From Holophaga sp. (GTDB lineage Bacteria; Acidobacteriota; Holophagae; Holophagales; Holophagaceae), in contig JARLGP010000080.1 of assembly GCA_031292735.1 (NCBI GenBank), positions 1 to 44,981 on the forward strand: 44,981 bases of DNA, given 5' to 3'. This document shows positions 32,676-40,074 of the stretch, in pieces. A program made the translations under genes and the position numbers. Positions within the stretch are counted from its first letter, which is position 1. Every line of letters starts with the position of its first letter. Below the pieces are notes generated by a model. That model did no database searches and had not been told where the DNA came from. It saw nothing but the letters and a program-made list of their open reading frames with translations.

Positions 32676-33650
32676 TTAGCCGCGGCGGTAGTCGGTCGGC
32701 GAAAGGCCGGTCTCACGGCGAAAGATCAGCGCGAAATGGCTGGGGCTGGAGTAGCCGACGGTCATTCCGATCTTGATGATACTGGCGTCGGTTTCCTGTA
32801 GCAGTTGCTGGGCCTTGACCACCCGCTGGCGAATGAAGTAGAGCGATGGAGAAAGGCCTGTCGCCTTCTTGAAGAGCCGGCTGAAATGGGACTCGCTCAT
32901 TCCCACCGCATGGGCCAAGCTGTTGAGATCAAATGGCTGATCAAATTGGGCTGCCATGAAGGCAATCGCCCGTCGCAATTTCGAGCGGGGCAATGCGTTT
33001 TGGGCACGCGCTTCGGTACCTGCAACCACGTAGTGGCGCACGAGATGCACGGCCAGGCTCTGCGCCAATCCTTCGACAAACAGCGCGCTGCCTCCACTTT
33101 CCGTGACCAATTCTCCATGAAGGAGGCTCAGGATATTCGAGATCGTCGTGTCGCGACCACCAGAGACATCCTTCAAAGTGACGTTACCACCGGCCTTTCC
33201 CAGCATCTCTCGCACCACCTTTTCGAATAGCGGAACAGAGACATAGAGGTGCATCACCTGAAATGGCTGATCACTGTCAGCCTGCCATCGCATTTCATAG
33301 GGAGTAGGCGACCGAGTCAGGAAGAAATCGCCTACGCTCACGCGGCTCACCGCCCATTCACCTCCAAGATCCCGTTCTTCGACAGTGGCACTACCCGAAA
33401 TGACCCAGACGATGAGCGGCTCAGCGACGGCGGGAACCAGGAAAGCGTGTTGAAGGTGACTACGAGAGAAGACCTGCACCAAAACGTCTTTCCACGCCAG
33501 TCCGTCGCCGCTGATCAACGTGATCCCGCTGATATAGCTTTCGAGACCGATTGGGGAGGTCCGCTCGGGGGTAGGCGGCGGAGTGGACGTTTCGTTTAAA
33601 GCCAATATCGTCTCCGTTGCGTCATGGATTCCGACTTCCCTCATAGTCAT
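32676..33650 (-). CDS. AraC-family transcriptional regulator
   Basis: A 324-residue regulator with an N-terminal cupin-like sensing domain (IVWVISGSATVEERD; VSVGDFFLTRSPTPYEM) and a C-terminal double HTH: FDLNSLAHAVGMSESHFSRLF and IIKIGMTVGYSSPSHFALIF, ending RETGLSPTDYRRG. It is in the same direction as the SDR and flavin reductase and probably controls them. The ATG at 33650 begins MTMREVGIH; no strong ribosome site is seen, and a later start is possible. Confidence 0.9.
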   Translation of the reverse strand: MTMREVGIHDATETILALNETSTPPPTPERTSPIGLESYISGITLISGDGLAWKDVLVQVFSRSHLQHAFLVPAVAEPLIVWVISGSATVEERDLGGEWAVSRVSVGDFFLTRSPTPYEMRWQADSDQPFQVMHLYVSVPLFEKVVREMLGKAGGNVTLKDVSGGRDTTISNILSLLHGELVTESGGSALFVEGLAQSLAVHLVRHYVVAGTEARAQNALPRSKLRRAIAFMAAQFDQPFDLNSLAHAVGMSESHFSRLFKKATGLSPSLYFIRQRVVKAQQLLQETDASIIKIGMTVGYSSPSHFALIFRRETGLSPTDYRRG

Positions 33651-33770
33651 GTAGCGCTTACGACATTGATATCACTCAGCGAGACAGAGAACAGAGTAAT
33701 TGATGTTTCGTGATTATCGTGTGATTTTTCCGTCGCAATACAGGACAATACTAACACGATAGGAAACAGC

Positions 33771-34034
33771 GTCGATGAATTAACCAGTCTCTTCCTGCCC
33801 TTCGCCAATATCACCATCTCGACCCGCGAAGGGGAACTTTTCAGGAACAACGCGATCAAGCTAGGGGCCAGCAAAATCTCGGCGGGGGTTTCCGTCGGCA
33901 TCGGCGGACACCAGAAAGAGGCCAAGGGAGACGAGCAGTTTGAAATCGCGGATACCCGGTCCGTTCAGGAAATCTACGACGCGATCCTGAGCCAGAACCT
34001 CCAGCCCGTAATGAGTGATTACGTCTATCTATAG
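33771..34034 (+). pseudogene. 3' fragment of thiH (2-iminoacetate synthase)
   Basis: About 87 residues in one frame match the C-terminus of the radical-SAM tyrosine lyase ThiH: ITISTREGELFRNN, IKLGASKISAGVS and EQFEIADTRSVQEIY, ending at a TAG. The radical-SAM CxxxCxxC part is absent; upstream the frame dissolves into AT-rich sequence. ThiH makes dehydroglycine for the thiazole ring of thiamine. A truncated remnant left by insertion or deletion at the edge of the accessory region. Confidence 0.7.
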
Positions 34035-34138
34035 TATTTTTAACAACTGTGTTCCGACAAGTGGAACCCAATGTTCGCAAGCGCGGTGGACAACCGGGAC
34101 GCTGTGGTGCAAGCCGTCAAAAAAAGGCTGCCCGCCTC

Positions 34139-35049
34139 GTATGCGTTCAGGCCCCCTCGCGGGGGCCTGAGCCTTACATGCTTATCAGCGCGGTGAGTCA
34201 GGTCAACGCCGGCGGAGCGACCCCGTCCAGACCAGCCTGAATGGCTTGCGTCAACCAGCCGAGGAGGTCCAGGCCACGTCTTCGGGTTGTGCCCGCCAGG
34301 GTCAGGATCCGCTCGACAAATAGAGCACCCGCTTCGCTGTTGACGCCAAAGCTCCCCTTGCGCCAGAGGACGGCCTTACGCAGGGCAGACTCGGCTTCGT
34401 TCGTAGGGTCCGCCCCTTCCATGTCGACGTAGATCCTGAGGAGGGCGAGGCGCGCCTGAAGCCGGGGGCCAAAGGCACCCTTCGGCGAGCCCGCCGGCAT
34501 CCCGGCCCGGGTGGTTCTCCCACACTTCGGGCACCACTTCGACCAGAGGCGGAACTCCTGCACGAAAGCCTGAAACTCGGGGGTTTCGGTCACCTGGCGG
34601 ATGCAGGCATCCAACCGTGGCTGCCCATCCAGGGCCTCCCCGCAGTTCTCGCAGGCCGAGGGGTCCACATCCTCCGAGGCATCGACGTCCTCGGTGGGAA
34701 CCTGGTCCCTCGCCCGACCTTCATGCCCAGGCTGGCCGCCTGCTTTGCGGCCGGTTGGCTCCACCGGAGGCTTTCGTTTGCGCTTCATGTCCGAACTCGG
34801 CGGCTTCGAACTGTTGCTGGAATCCTGCCGTGTCTGGCCCTCCAACTCCACGATCCTCGCCAACGCTGCCACCAGCAGCGCCTCCAGATCCTTGACTCGC
34901 TTCGCCAACTCTTCCATTTCTCCAGGTTGACGCGAGTCGGCTATAAGTACAACCCAATGACTCATGCAATTTTATGAATTTCTAGACCGAAAGGTTGTGG
35001 GGTGGCCAGGAACCGTCAGGGCCCCCGACAGGGGGCCCTGAACGGTTAC
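34139..35049. mobile_element. IS66-type remnant with hairpin-containing terminal inverted repeats
   Basis: The ends are related: read inward, the left end starts GTATGCGTTCAGGCCCCC and the right end GTAACCGTTCAGGGCCCCC. Each contains a GC hairpin: 34147-34170 (10-bp stem, loop TCGC) and 35016-35041 (11-bp stem, loop GACA). Between them lies one internally deleted transposase frame. No 8-bp target duplication is evident at the borders given. Confidence 0.6.
34198..34965 (-). pseudogene. IS66-family transposase with in-frame internal deletion
   Basis: 255 residues join the two ends of a transposase that is normally about 480-500 residues. The N-terminal part has the leucine-rich helix, NSSKPPSSDMKRKRK, KAGGQPGHEG and the zinc-knuckle CENCG...CPKCG. 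After residue about 176 (LQARLALL) the sequence jumps to the C-terminal ADPTNEAESALRKAVLWRK and SEAGALFVERILT. The RNase-H-like region with the first catalytic Asp residues is gone, so it is inactive, yet the frame is intact, and a DNA-binding product could be made. Confidence 0.8.
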
Positions 35050-35235
35050 AGCAGGTTTACGACAATGCAGTCGCTGCTGGTGTCCCTCACACTCCACGGC
35101 GTGACTGTGTCAAGCCTTCCACAGAATTTGGTCCAAACGAGGCTTCCGTATGACCTGATTTCTGTATCTCAACTCCAGCCTGGCCGCTGGCAGCCCTACC
35201 AGCCGGGGGAGCTTGGCAATCGTCCACGAGGTCAC

Positions 35236-35253
35236 GCCCCATGCGAATGGGGC
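35236..35253 (+). promoter_or_regulatory. Hairpin upstream of small ORF
   Basis: GCCCCAT-GCGA-ATGGGGC, a perfect 7-bp stem with a 4-base loop, 44 bp upstream of the ATG at 35298. Confidence 0.35.
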
Positions 35254-35297
35254 AAGCCGCAGACGACCGGTATATCCTGGCCACCAGGAGAAGCACC

Positions 35298-35405
35298 ATG
35301 GACGTGCCCGAACTGAGTGGTTGGAAATTCGTTCCAGAAGTTCAACGTGGCCATGAAACCGGCGGCGCCCAGGGTGTATCTGTGGTCATGACCAGCGGTT
35401 GTTAA
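35298..35405 (+). CDS. Possible 35-residue small protein
   Basis: A short frame beginning MDVPELSGWKFVPEV and ending VVMTSGC, preceded by AGGAG with 7-base spacing. It is the only candidate gene in the roughly 420 bp between the IS66 remnant and the Ntn-hydrolase. No family is recognised and chance occurrence cannot be excluded. Confidence 0.3.
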   Translation: MDVPELSGWKFVPEVQRGHETGGAQGVSVVMTSGC

Positions 35406-35468
35406 AAACCTCATCCGTCCTTGAAGGCCTTCCCCCGTGGAGAGCCTTCGCCGGCCCACACTGACGCC

Positions 35469-36509
35469 CTATTTTCCCGGGGTCAGGGGGGCGGGTACGC
35501 TCCCCCCACCATCACCCACCGGCAACGGAACATAATGCGTTTTCCCGGTCAGGTCGAGAGTCTTGAGGTCGATGGCATTCAGTCCGGGGCTGTCGAACGA
35601 CTTGTAGTAGTAGACCAGATTGCGGTGGTCCCGCACCACGGACCACTGGGTGAAATCGAGCCTGGGATGCCCGCCGCCCGGTTCCTGCTCCACGTAGGCA
35701 CCCGGCATGCCGTAGGGCGGGGCCACAGAGGCCAGGATCCGCAAGGCATCTGCCACCGCCGCACGGGGCGTTTCCGCGGCCGGCAGGGCGTCCCGCATCA
35801 GGGTCGCCCGGATGAATCGTTCGGCGGAAAAGTAGCCTTCGGGTACGGCCACCGCCGCGTTGGGAAGTGACCGCTTCCATTGATAGTATTTCAGATGGGT
35901 CTCGTGCCAGTCGAAAGTCGGTCCGTTGGTCAACACCCCGTTGGGGTTGCGGTGGAAGACCGGCCTTCCCTGGATGAATTCGATCACGCCGGAATTCCCG
36001 GCCTGGTCATGGAGGGCCAGATGCAGGGGATTCATGCCCGTGGTCTCGATGGGATTGAGGGTGGGCAGGGCCTTGGCCACTTCGTCCACGGACGAGCAGG
36101 TGCCCAGGGCCCAGTCACAGATCATTCGTATGTCCAGGTTCGGCTTGTCCTTCACGGGGTCCGGATAGCGGGTGGCGGCCAGATTCTGCTTGTCGATGCT
36201 CAGCCCTTTCTCATTCATGCCGTCGGCGATGAACGGCGTTCCCCCAGTCACGCCCACGTAGCCGTAGCGGCTCACCCAGGCCAGGGCCGGGAAGCCAGCC
36301 GGGACGGGGCTCTGGAAGGCTTTTCCCTCCGGGGCGACCAGGATCTTGGATCGGAAGACCCTGGGATAGTCCATGTTCCGGCCGGAAACCACCTGGTGGT
36401 TGTCCGTCTTTAAAAGCACATCGGTGCAGGCCCGGGCAGGCGTCAGGGGGACGGCCAACAGCCACGCCGCAGCGAAGATGGGGCGCCAAGGCAGCGGGGA
36501 AAGGTTCAT
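35469..36509 (-). CDS. Exported linear-amide C-N hydrolase (choloylglycine hydrolase family)
   Basis: A 346-residue Ntn-hydrolase. The signal peptide ends PLTPARA, exposing Cys28 of CTDVLLKTDNHQ, the N-terminal nucleophile. Other family residues are GRNMDY (Arg and Asp), GMNEKGLS and the Asn-rich block GVLTNGPTFDWH. Family members hydrolyse bile salt amides, penicillin V or N-acyl homoserine lactones. In a periplasmic form from a non-gut-type context an acyl-homoserine-lactone or other N-acyl amide is plausible but unproven. GGAGG lies 5 bases before the ATG at MNLSPLPW. Confidence 0.85.
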   Translation of the reverse strand: MNLSPLPWRPIFAAAWLLAVPLTPARACTDVLLKTDNHQVVSGRNMDYPRVFRSKILVAPEGKAFQSPVPAGFPALAWVSRYGYVGVTGGTPFIADGMNEKGLSIDKQNLAATRYPDPVKDKPNLDIRMICDWALGTCSSVDEVAKALPTLNPIETTGMNPLHLALHDQAGNSGVIEFIQGRPVFHRNPNGVLTNGPTFDWHETHLKYYQWKRSLPNAAVAVPEGYFSAERFIRATLMRDALPAAETPRAAVADALRILASVAPPYGMPGAYVEQEPGGGHPRLDFTQWSVVRDHRNLVYYYKSFDSPGLNAIDLKTLDLTGKTHYVPLPVGDGGGSVPAPLTPGK

Positions 36510-36656
36510 CGGCTCCTCCGGGATCTCGGATGATTCTATTACGGATGGAACGCGGTCCGGGTGTCTCCGGCAGGGCCCACCGCTGGCAGGCACTCCCATG
36601 GGGACAGGGATCCGCTCGGCTTTGGGGAGGTCCGTTGCGCCGGTGCCGGTCCTCGG

Positions 36657-36836
36657 CTAGCTGAGCACGGCCTTGAGCTTGGCCAGATCCTCGGAGGTGT
36701 AGTAGGTGCAGCAGCCTTTCTTGGACGCGGGTACCAGGCTCAGCTCGGTAATGGCTTTCTTGACCTTGGCGTCGGAGACGCCCATCTGCTTGGCCATGGC
36801 GGCTGCGGTGAACAGGGTGGGGGTTTCGGTGGGCAT
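36657..36836 (-). CDS. Small helix-turn-helix protein
   Basis: A 59-residue protein. TAAAMAKQMGVSDAKVKKAI looks like a helix-turn-helix of the MerR/excisionase winged type, and the following SKKGCCTYYTSEDLAKLKAVL forms the wing and last helix. The CC pair is unusual. AAGGAGG stands 4-5 bases before the ATG. Such small proteins bind DNA as dimers; targets unknown. It stands alone, with a long non-coding leader of about 170 bp to the next gene. Confidence 0.65.
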   Translation of the reverse strand: MPTETPTLFTAAAMAKQMGVSDAKVKKAITELSLVPASKKGCCTYYTSEDLAKLKAVLS

Positions 36837-37005
36837 GATGCCTCCTTGCGGGACGTTGAGATGGGGCGTGGCGTTAGTACCGGCTGGCGCAAGATCGTTG
36901 GATAATCTGTGCGCTAAGAAATTGCTGAATTGGTGTTGGTTTTTCTCGGCAGCCTCGGCGAGGACAGCAAGACTTGTTAATCGAACTCGCACCAAACGGC
37001 AGCAG

Positions 37006-37380
37006 CTACAGGGTCTGGGTGGCGGAGTCGATGGTGACAGCCAGCGTGGCCCGGGCCCAGGCGAACCTCGCCTTCAGCTCATCGAAATCCGGTCCCGAGG
37101 TGATGAAGGACGCCGTGCCCTTGACCAGGAATCCGGTGCCGGGGCCGTGCTGGCCGGGGACCTTGATGCTGCCCAGGGTGATCAGCACCTTCGGGTTGAA
37201 GGCAATGTTGGCCTCGGTCGTCTGCATGTACCCGGCCGGGATCAGCAGCCTGCCGTCCTCCGAGACGCGAACGTAGCTGTTCCAGGTGTTAACCATATGC
37301 TGGCCTTCGGGTCCGAGGGTGGCGATCGCCACCACCCCATCGTGTTTCAGGACTTCCAGCAGCTTTTCCGGGATTTCCAT
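37006..37380 (-). CDS. Pyridoxamine 5'-phosphate oxidase-family split-barrel protein
   Basis: A 124-residue FMN/F420-binding split barrel: LKHDGVVAIATLGPEGQHMVN, SEDGRLLIPAGYM and GTGFLVKGTASF. Such proteins bind flavin or haem and are often stress related. AGGAG lies 6 bases before the ATG. It follows the Rrf2 gene after only 9 bp, so the two are an operon. Confidence 0.8.
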   Translation of the reverse strand: MEIPEKLLEVLKHDGVVAIATLGPEGQHMVNTWNSYVRVSEDGRLLIPAGYMQTTEANIAFNPKVLITLGSIKVPGQHGPGTGFLVKGTASFITSGPDFDELKARFAWARATLAVTIDSATQTL

Positions 37381-37389
37381 GTTGTTCTC

Positions 37390-37941
37390 CTACGATTGTT
37401 GTTTTGACGCGGTTGGACGGCCAACCTTCGCTTTGGTCCGACTGGTCTTGCGCTGCCGGAACCAGGCCCCCGTGTCCTCGATGAAGGCATTGGGTGCTTT
37501 GCTCACGTACTCCCCAGCCAGGTCCGCCAGCGTCTTGGACCCCAGGAACGCGTGCAGCGCCTGCTCCGCCTCGATCATGAAAGCGTGGATCCGGCACCGC
37601 CCGGAGGTGGCCCATTCCGGCGGCTCGGGGCCGTACAGGGCACACTGGCGGCGGATCTCGTCACAGGCGAACAGGGTCCGGTCCGGATCCACCGCGGCCA
37701 GCACGTCCATCACCCGGATCCGTTCCGCCGGAATGGCCAGGACGAAGCCGCCGGAGATGCCCTCCAGCCCCCGGACCAGCCCGGCCCGCTTCATCCGAGT
37801 GAACAGTTTGGCGAGGAACGACTCGGGAATCTTCTGGAAGCTGGCGAGATCCCGCACGCTGGCCGGATCCGACCGGCCGGCGAGGATCAGCAGCGAATGC
37901 AGCCCGTATTCAGCGCCGGCTCCGTACAGGGATGAATTCAA
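37390..37941 (-). CDS. Rrf2-family transcriptional regulator
   Basis: A 183-residue Rrf2 protein. The winged helix is SVRDLASFQKIPESFLAKLF, with the wing GLEGISGGFVLA. Three cysteines in ACDEIRRQCALYG and SGRCRIH match the [2Fe-2S] ligand arrangement of IscR/NsrR/RsrR-type sensors. The C-terminus carries a basic tail (KTSRTKAKVGR). The start is a TTG, chosen for GAGGT 6 bases upstream. A dyad element overlaps this start and ribosome site. Likely an iron-sulfur, NO or redox sensor of its own operon. Confidence 0.88.
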   Translation of the reverse strand: MNSSLYGAGAEYGLHSLLILAGRSDPASVRDLASFQKIPESFLAKLFTRMKRAGLVRGLEGISGGFVLAIPAERIRVMDVLAAVDPDRTLFACDEIRRQCALYGPEPPEWATSGRCRIHAFMIEAEQALHAFLGSKTLADLAGEYVSKAPNAFIEDTGAWFRQRKTSRTKAKVGRPTASKQQS

Positions 37942-37966
37942 ACTAGTACCTCACAGGTTGTAGTTT
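37940..37966. promoter_or_regulatory. Dyad operator candidate at the Rrf2 start
   Basis: AAACTAGTACC, a 5-base spacer, then GGTTGTAGTTT: 9 of 11 positions are complementary, and the core ACCT-N3-AGGT is perfect. It overlaps the Rrf2 ribosome site and start codon. Confidence 0.55.
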
Positions 37967-38169
37967 AAATTCTTTCCCGGCCGGCCGTCAAGACCGCGGG
38001 TAGGGCTGACCTCCACGGCTATCCTTCTGCCAAGTGGGGAGGTCATGATGTGTTTTGGTAGCGGTGGTGACGTGGTGACGGAGATAGATCAGTAGCGCGA
38101 GGGGAGGGGGCGTTATCTCTCCCTTCGAGTGCTCACCTGAAGCACCACGTGGGGAATTCCGAGTGTCGT

Positions 38170-39567
38170 TCAGCAACGGTTGTCTGGCGGATCCGCTGGT
38201 ATCCTCAGCTCCACGTCGAGTCCACGGATCCGGGCCAAGGTGGATTGATCAGTGAACATCCCCTGCAGACCATGGCTGGGGGTGAAGACGAACTTCTTGC
38301 CCACCTGCTCCAATTCGAGGTAGCCCCTTTCCACCAGTTCCAGGAAATCCAGCCGCGCCGTGGGGTAGGAAATCCCGTGGTTGGACATGTGGTAGCGGAT
38401 GGTGAACTCGGCCTCGGGCTTGCGCAGGGCCCTGCCCAGGATGGCCCGTTGACGGTCGTTAAGCTCGTTGTCCTCCTTGAGGATCCGGCGCATTTCCTGG
38501 TCCCGTTTCTCCCAGTCGGAAACGTAGCGTTCGACGATCCGCAACGCCACCAGGCTGAGTTGCATGGTCAGGGTCTGGATGCAGGTGATATCCCCGGCAT
38601 ACCGCCGGAACAGGTCTTCGAAGGTCGGGCGGTCGAAAGACACGGTGGGGGGGAGAATGTGCCCCGCATCCCACTCCAATTTCACGAAGGAAGCCGGCAG
38701 CAGCCCGAGCACGGGCAGGCCCTGTTTCAGACCGTAGAGGTGCGCGACCAGACGCCCCACCTGGCTGCTGATCTCCTTCAGCGGGCGATAGAAACGGAAG
38801 GTGTCGGAGAGGATCAGGGCCCGGAACAGACCGCGACTTTGTTCGGTACCGGTCTCGTGGTTCAGGAAGGCGGCAATGTCATCCATCTGCCGGTCGGCGT
38901 AACGCTCGGTCAACTCGTCCGGCCATTCGAACGGGCCGGTGCCAAGGGGCGCGCGGGTTCTCGCCAGGGCTGTGGTGTCCACGCCTTCAAGCAACAAGTC
39001 GCCCAGGTGCCTGAACAGGTCCCTGGAGAAGGGTTCGTTGCGCATATCCGGGAGATGGTGGACGGCGGCGAAGGTATTGAGGAGGATGCGTTCGGTGGCA
39101 TTGCCGGGCTTCCGGTCGAGCCGCAGAAGGGTGTTGGCATCCTCCATGGAAATCCAAAGGCCGTCCAGCCGGATGGCGGCGATCGTCTCAGCGATACGCA
39201 CGTTCATGAGGAAATGCTGGCTGCCCGTTGAGGCCATGATCCGGTCCAGGTGGGAATCCGTGCTGCAGGCGCGGATCATGATTTCGTTCAATTCCGAAAG
39301 CTGATTGGTGCGGCGGAACCAGACTGGATCATCGTTCAAATCCAGGACGGGGATCTCAATGCCCGTGAATCGGCCAAGTTGGTTCAGCAGTTCCCATGCG
39401 TGGAGAGGGCTCAGGCCCTTGGGCATGCCGAGCGACAGGAACGCATCCCAGGAAAGACATCTATCGGTGGAGCGCCTGAGCAGTTCCTGGAACGCAGGGT
39501 CATGGATCAGCTCCCAGATGCGGGGTCCCGATGAAGGCATCCCGGGGTCGGCCATTTCGGATCTCAT
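38170..39567 (-). CDS. Fic-fold protein with degenerate catalytic motif and C-terminal winged helix
   Basis: A 465-residue protein following the plan of Fic-domain proteins with an N-terminal inhibitory helix and C-terminal wHTH. At residues 257-272 FRFYRPLKEISSQVGR aligns in register with the Fic signature FxxHPFxDGNGRxGR, but the catalytic His is Arg, and the GNGR loop is ISSQ. The inhibitory-helix motif is also changed (IRLDGLWISMEDA where active Fic has S-x-x-x-E-G). The C-terminus (LNDRQRAILGRAL, then GISYPTARLDFLELVERGYLE) is a typical winged helix. AMP transfer is therefore unlikely. AGGTG precedes the ATG with 5-base spacing. It diverges from the ETF operon and may regulate it (inference). 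Confidence 0.75.
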   Translation of the reverse strand: MRSEMADPGMPSSGPRIWELIHDPAFQELLRRSTDRCLSWDAFLSLGMPKGLSPLHAWELLNQLGRFTGIEIPVLDLNDDPVWFRRTNQLSELNEIMIRACSTDSHLDRIMASTGSQHFLMNVRIAETIAAIRLDGLWISMEDANTLLRLDRKPGNATERILLNTFAAVHHLPDMRNEPFSRDLFRHLGDLLLEGVDTTALARTRAPLGTGPFEWPDELTERYADRQMDDIAAFLNHETGTEQSRGLFRALILSDTFRFYRPLKEISSQVGRLVAHLYGLKQGLPVLGLLPASFVKLEWDAGHILPPTVSFDRPTFEDLFRRYAGDITCIQTLTMQLSLVALRIVERYVSDWEKRDQEMRRILKEDNELNDRQRAILGRALRKPEAEFTIRYHMSNHGISYPTARLDFLELVERGYLELEQVGKKFVFTPSHGLQGMFTDQSTLARIRGLDVELRIPADPPDNRC

Positions 39568-39806
39568 TCTTTCACCTGGATAATCAGCATCGTTGCCTGC
39601 CGCAGAATCGAATCACGGTGAGTCCATAGATCTTTGCGAGTGGCTTCATTCTGACATTGGCGGCATTCTATGTATAGGATTCATTCACAAATCACGACAA
39701 AATCATTGCTTTGGCAGATGCATATATAGAAAATCTTGGATTGGTTGATAAATTAATAACTACCTTTATTCTAAATGATTAGATAACAAACCGAATTCCC
39801 AGTCCA

Positions 39807-39834
39807 TGCACCTGAACGGCCTTTGGCAGGTGCA
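39807..39834. promoter_or_regulatory. Inverted repeat in the divergent control region
   Basis: TGCACCTG and CAGGTGCA separated by 12 bp. A candidate operator for the divergent genes, or an mRNA hairpin. Confidence 0.5.
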
Positions 39835-39938
39835 CCCAGTCGATTTGCGTCGTCGGATGTTGGTTGTTATAAAATAATCTATATCTCAATCATTTCAGTG
39901 CAGTAACTGGAAGTTTTCATACATAATAATATTTTATA

Positions 39939-39968
39939 TTGACAGACCTGTGACGCGAATGGAATATC
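39939..39968 (+). promoter_or_regulatory. Candidate promoter of the SDR/ETF operon
   Basis: Perfect -35 TTGACA at 39939; a weak -10 (GAATAT/AATATC) 17-18 bp later, about 110 bp before the SDR ATG. Confidence 0.4.
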
Positions 39969-40074
39969 GACAGTAAAGATAAAACAGCCTGATCAGCAAC
40001 CGGTTGCCTTGAGTTCAAGGTCCAACGGCAAGCCAACGGCCTGCTTTGCAGAGCCTCATCTAAAGGAGAGAGTC

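Larger units (their letters stand above)
39568..40074. other. AT-rich 507-bp intergenic region between the Fic-like gene and the SDR/ETF operon
   Basis: No gene is seen here. Much of it is far richer in A+T than the flanks. It holds an 8-bp perfect inverted repeat (39807-39834), a TTGACA box at 39939-39944 with GAATAT or AATATC 17-18 bp on, and an AT-rich block just upstream of it that could act as an UP element. It should contain the promoters of both divergent units. Confidence 0.6.

Noticed and set aside
29395..35469. Search for a duplicated tRNA-Thr 3' end marking an integrated island
   Set aside because: No second copy of the T-arm/acceptor sequence was seen by eye within the region, and no integrase gene is present.
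37988..38169. Possible small minus-strand gene upstream of the Rrf2 region
   Set aside because: No ribosome site or family features; the 60-residue frame is not convincing, and I see nothing else in this gap.
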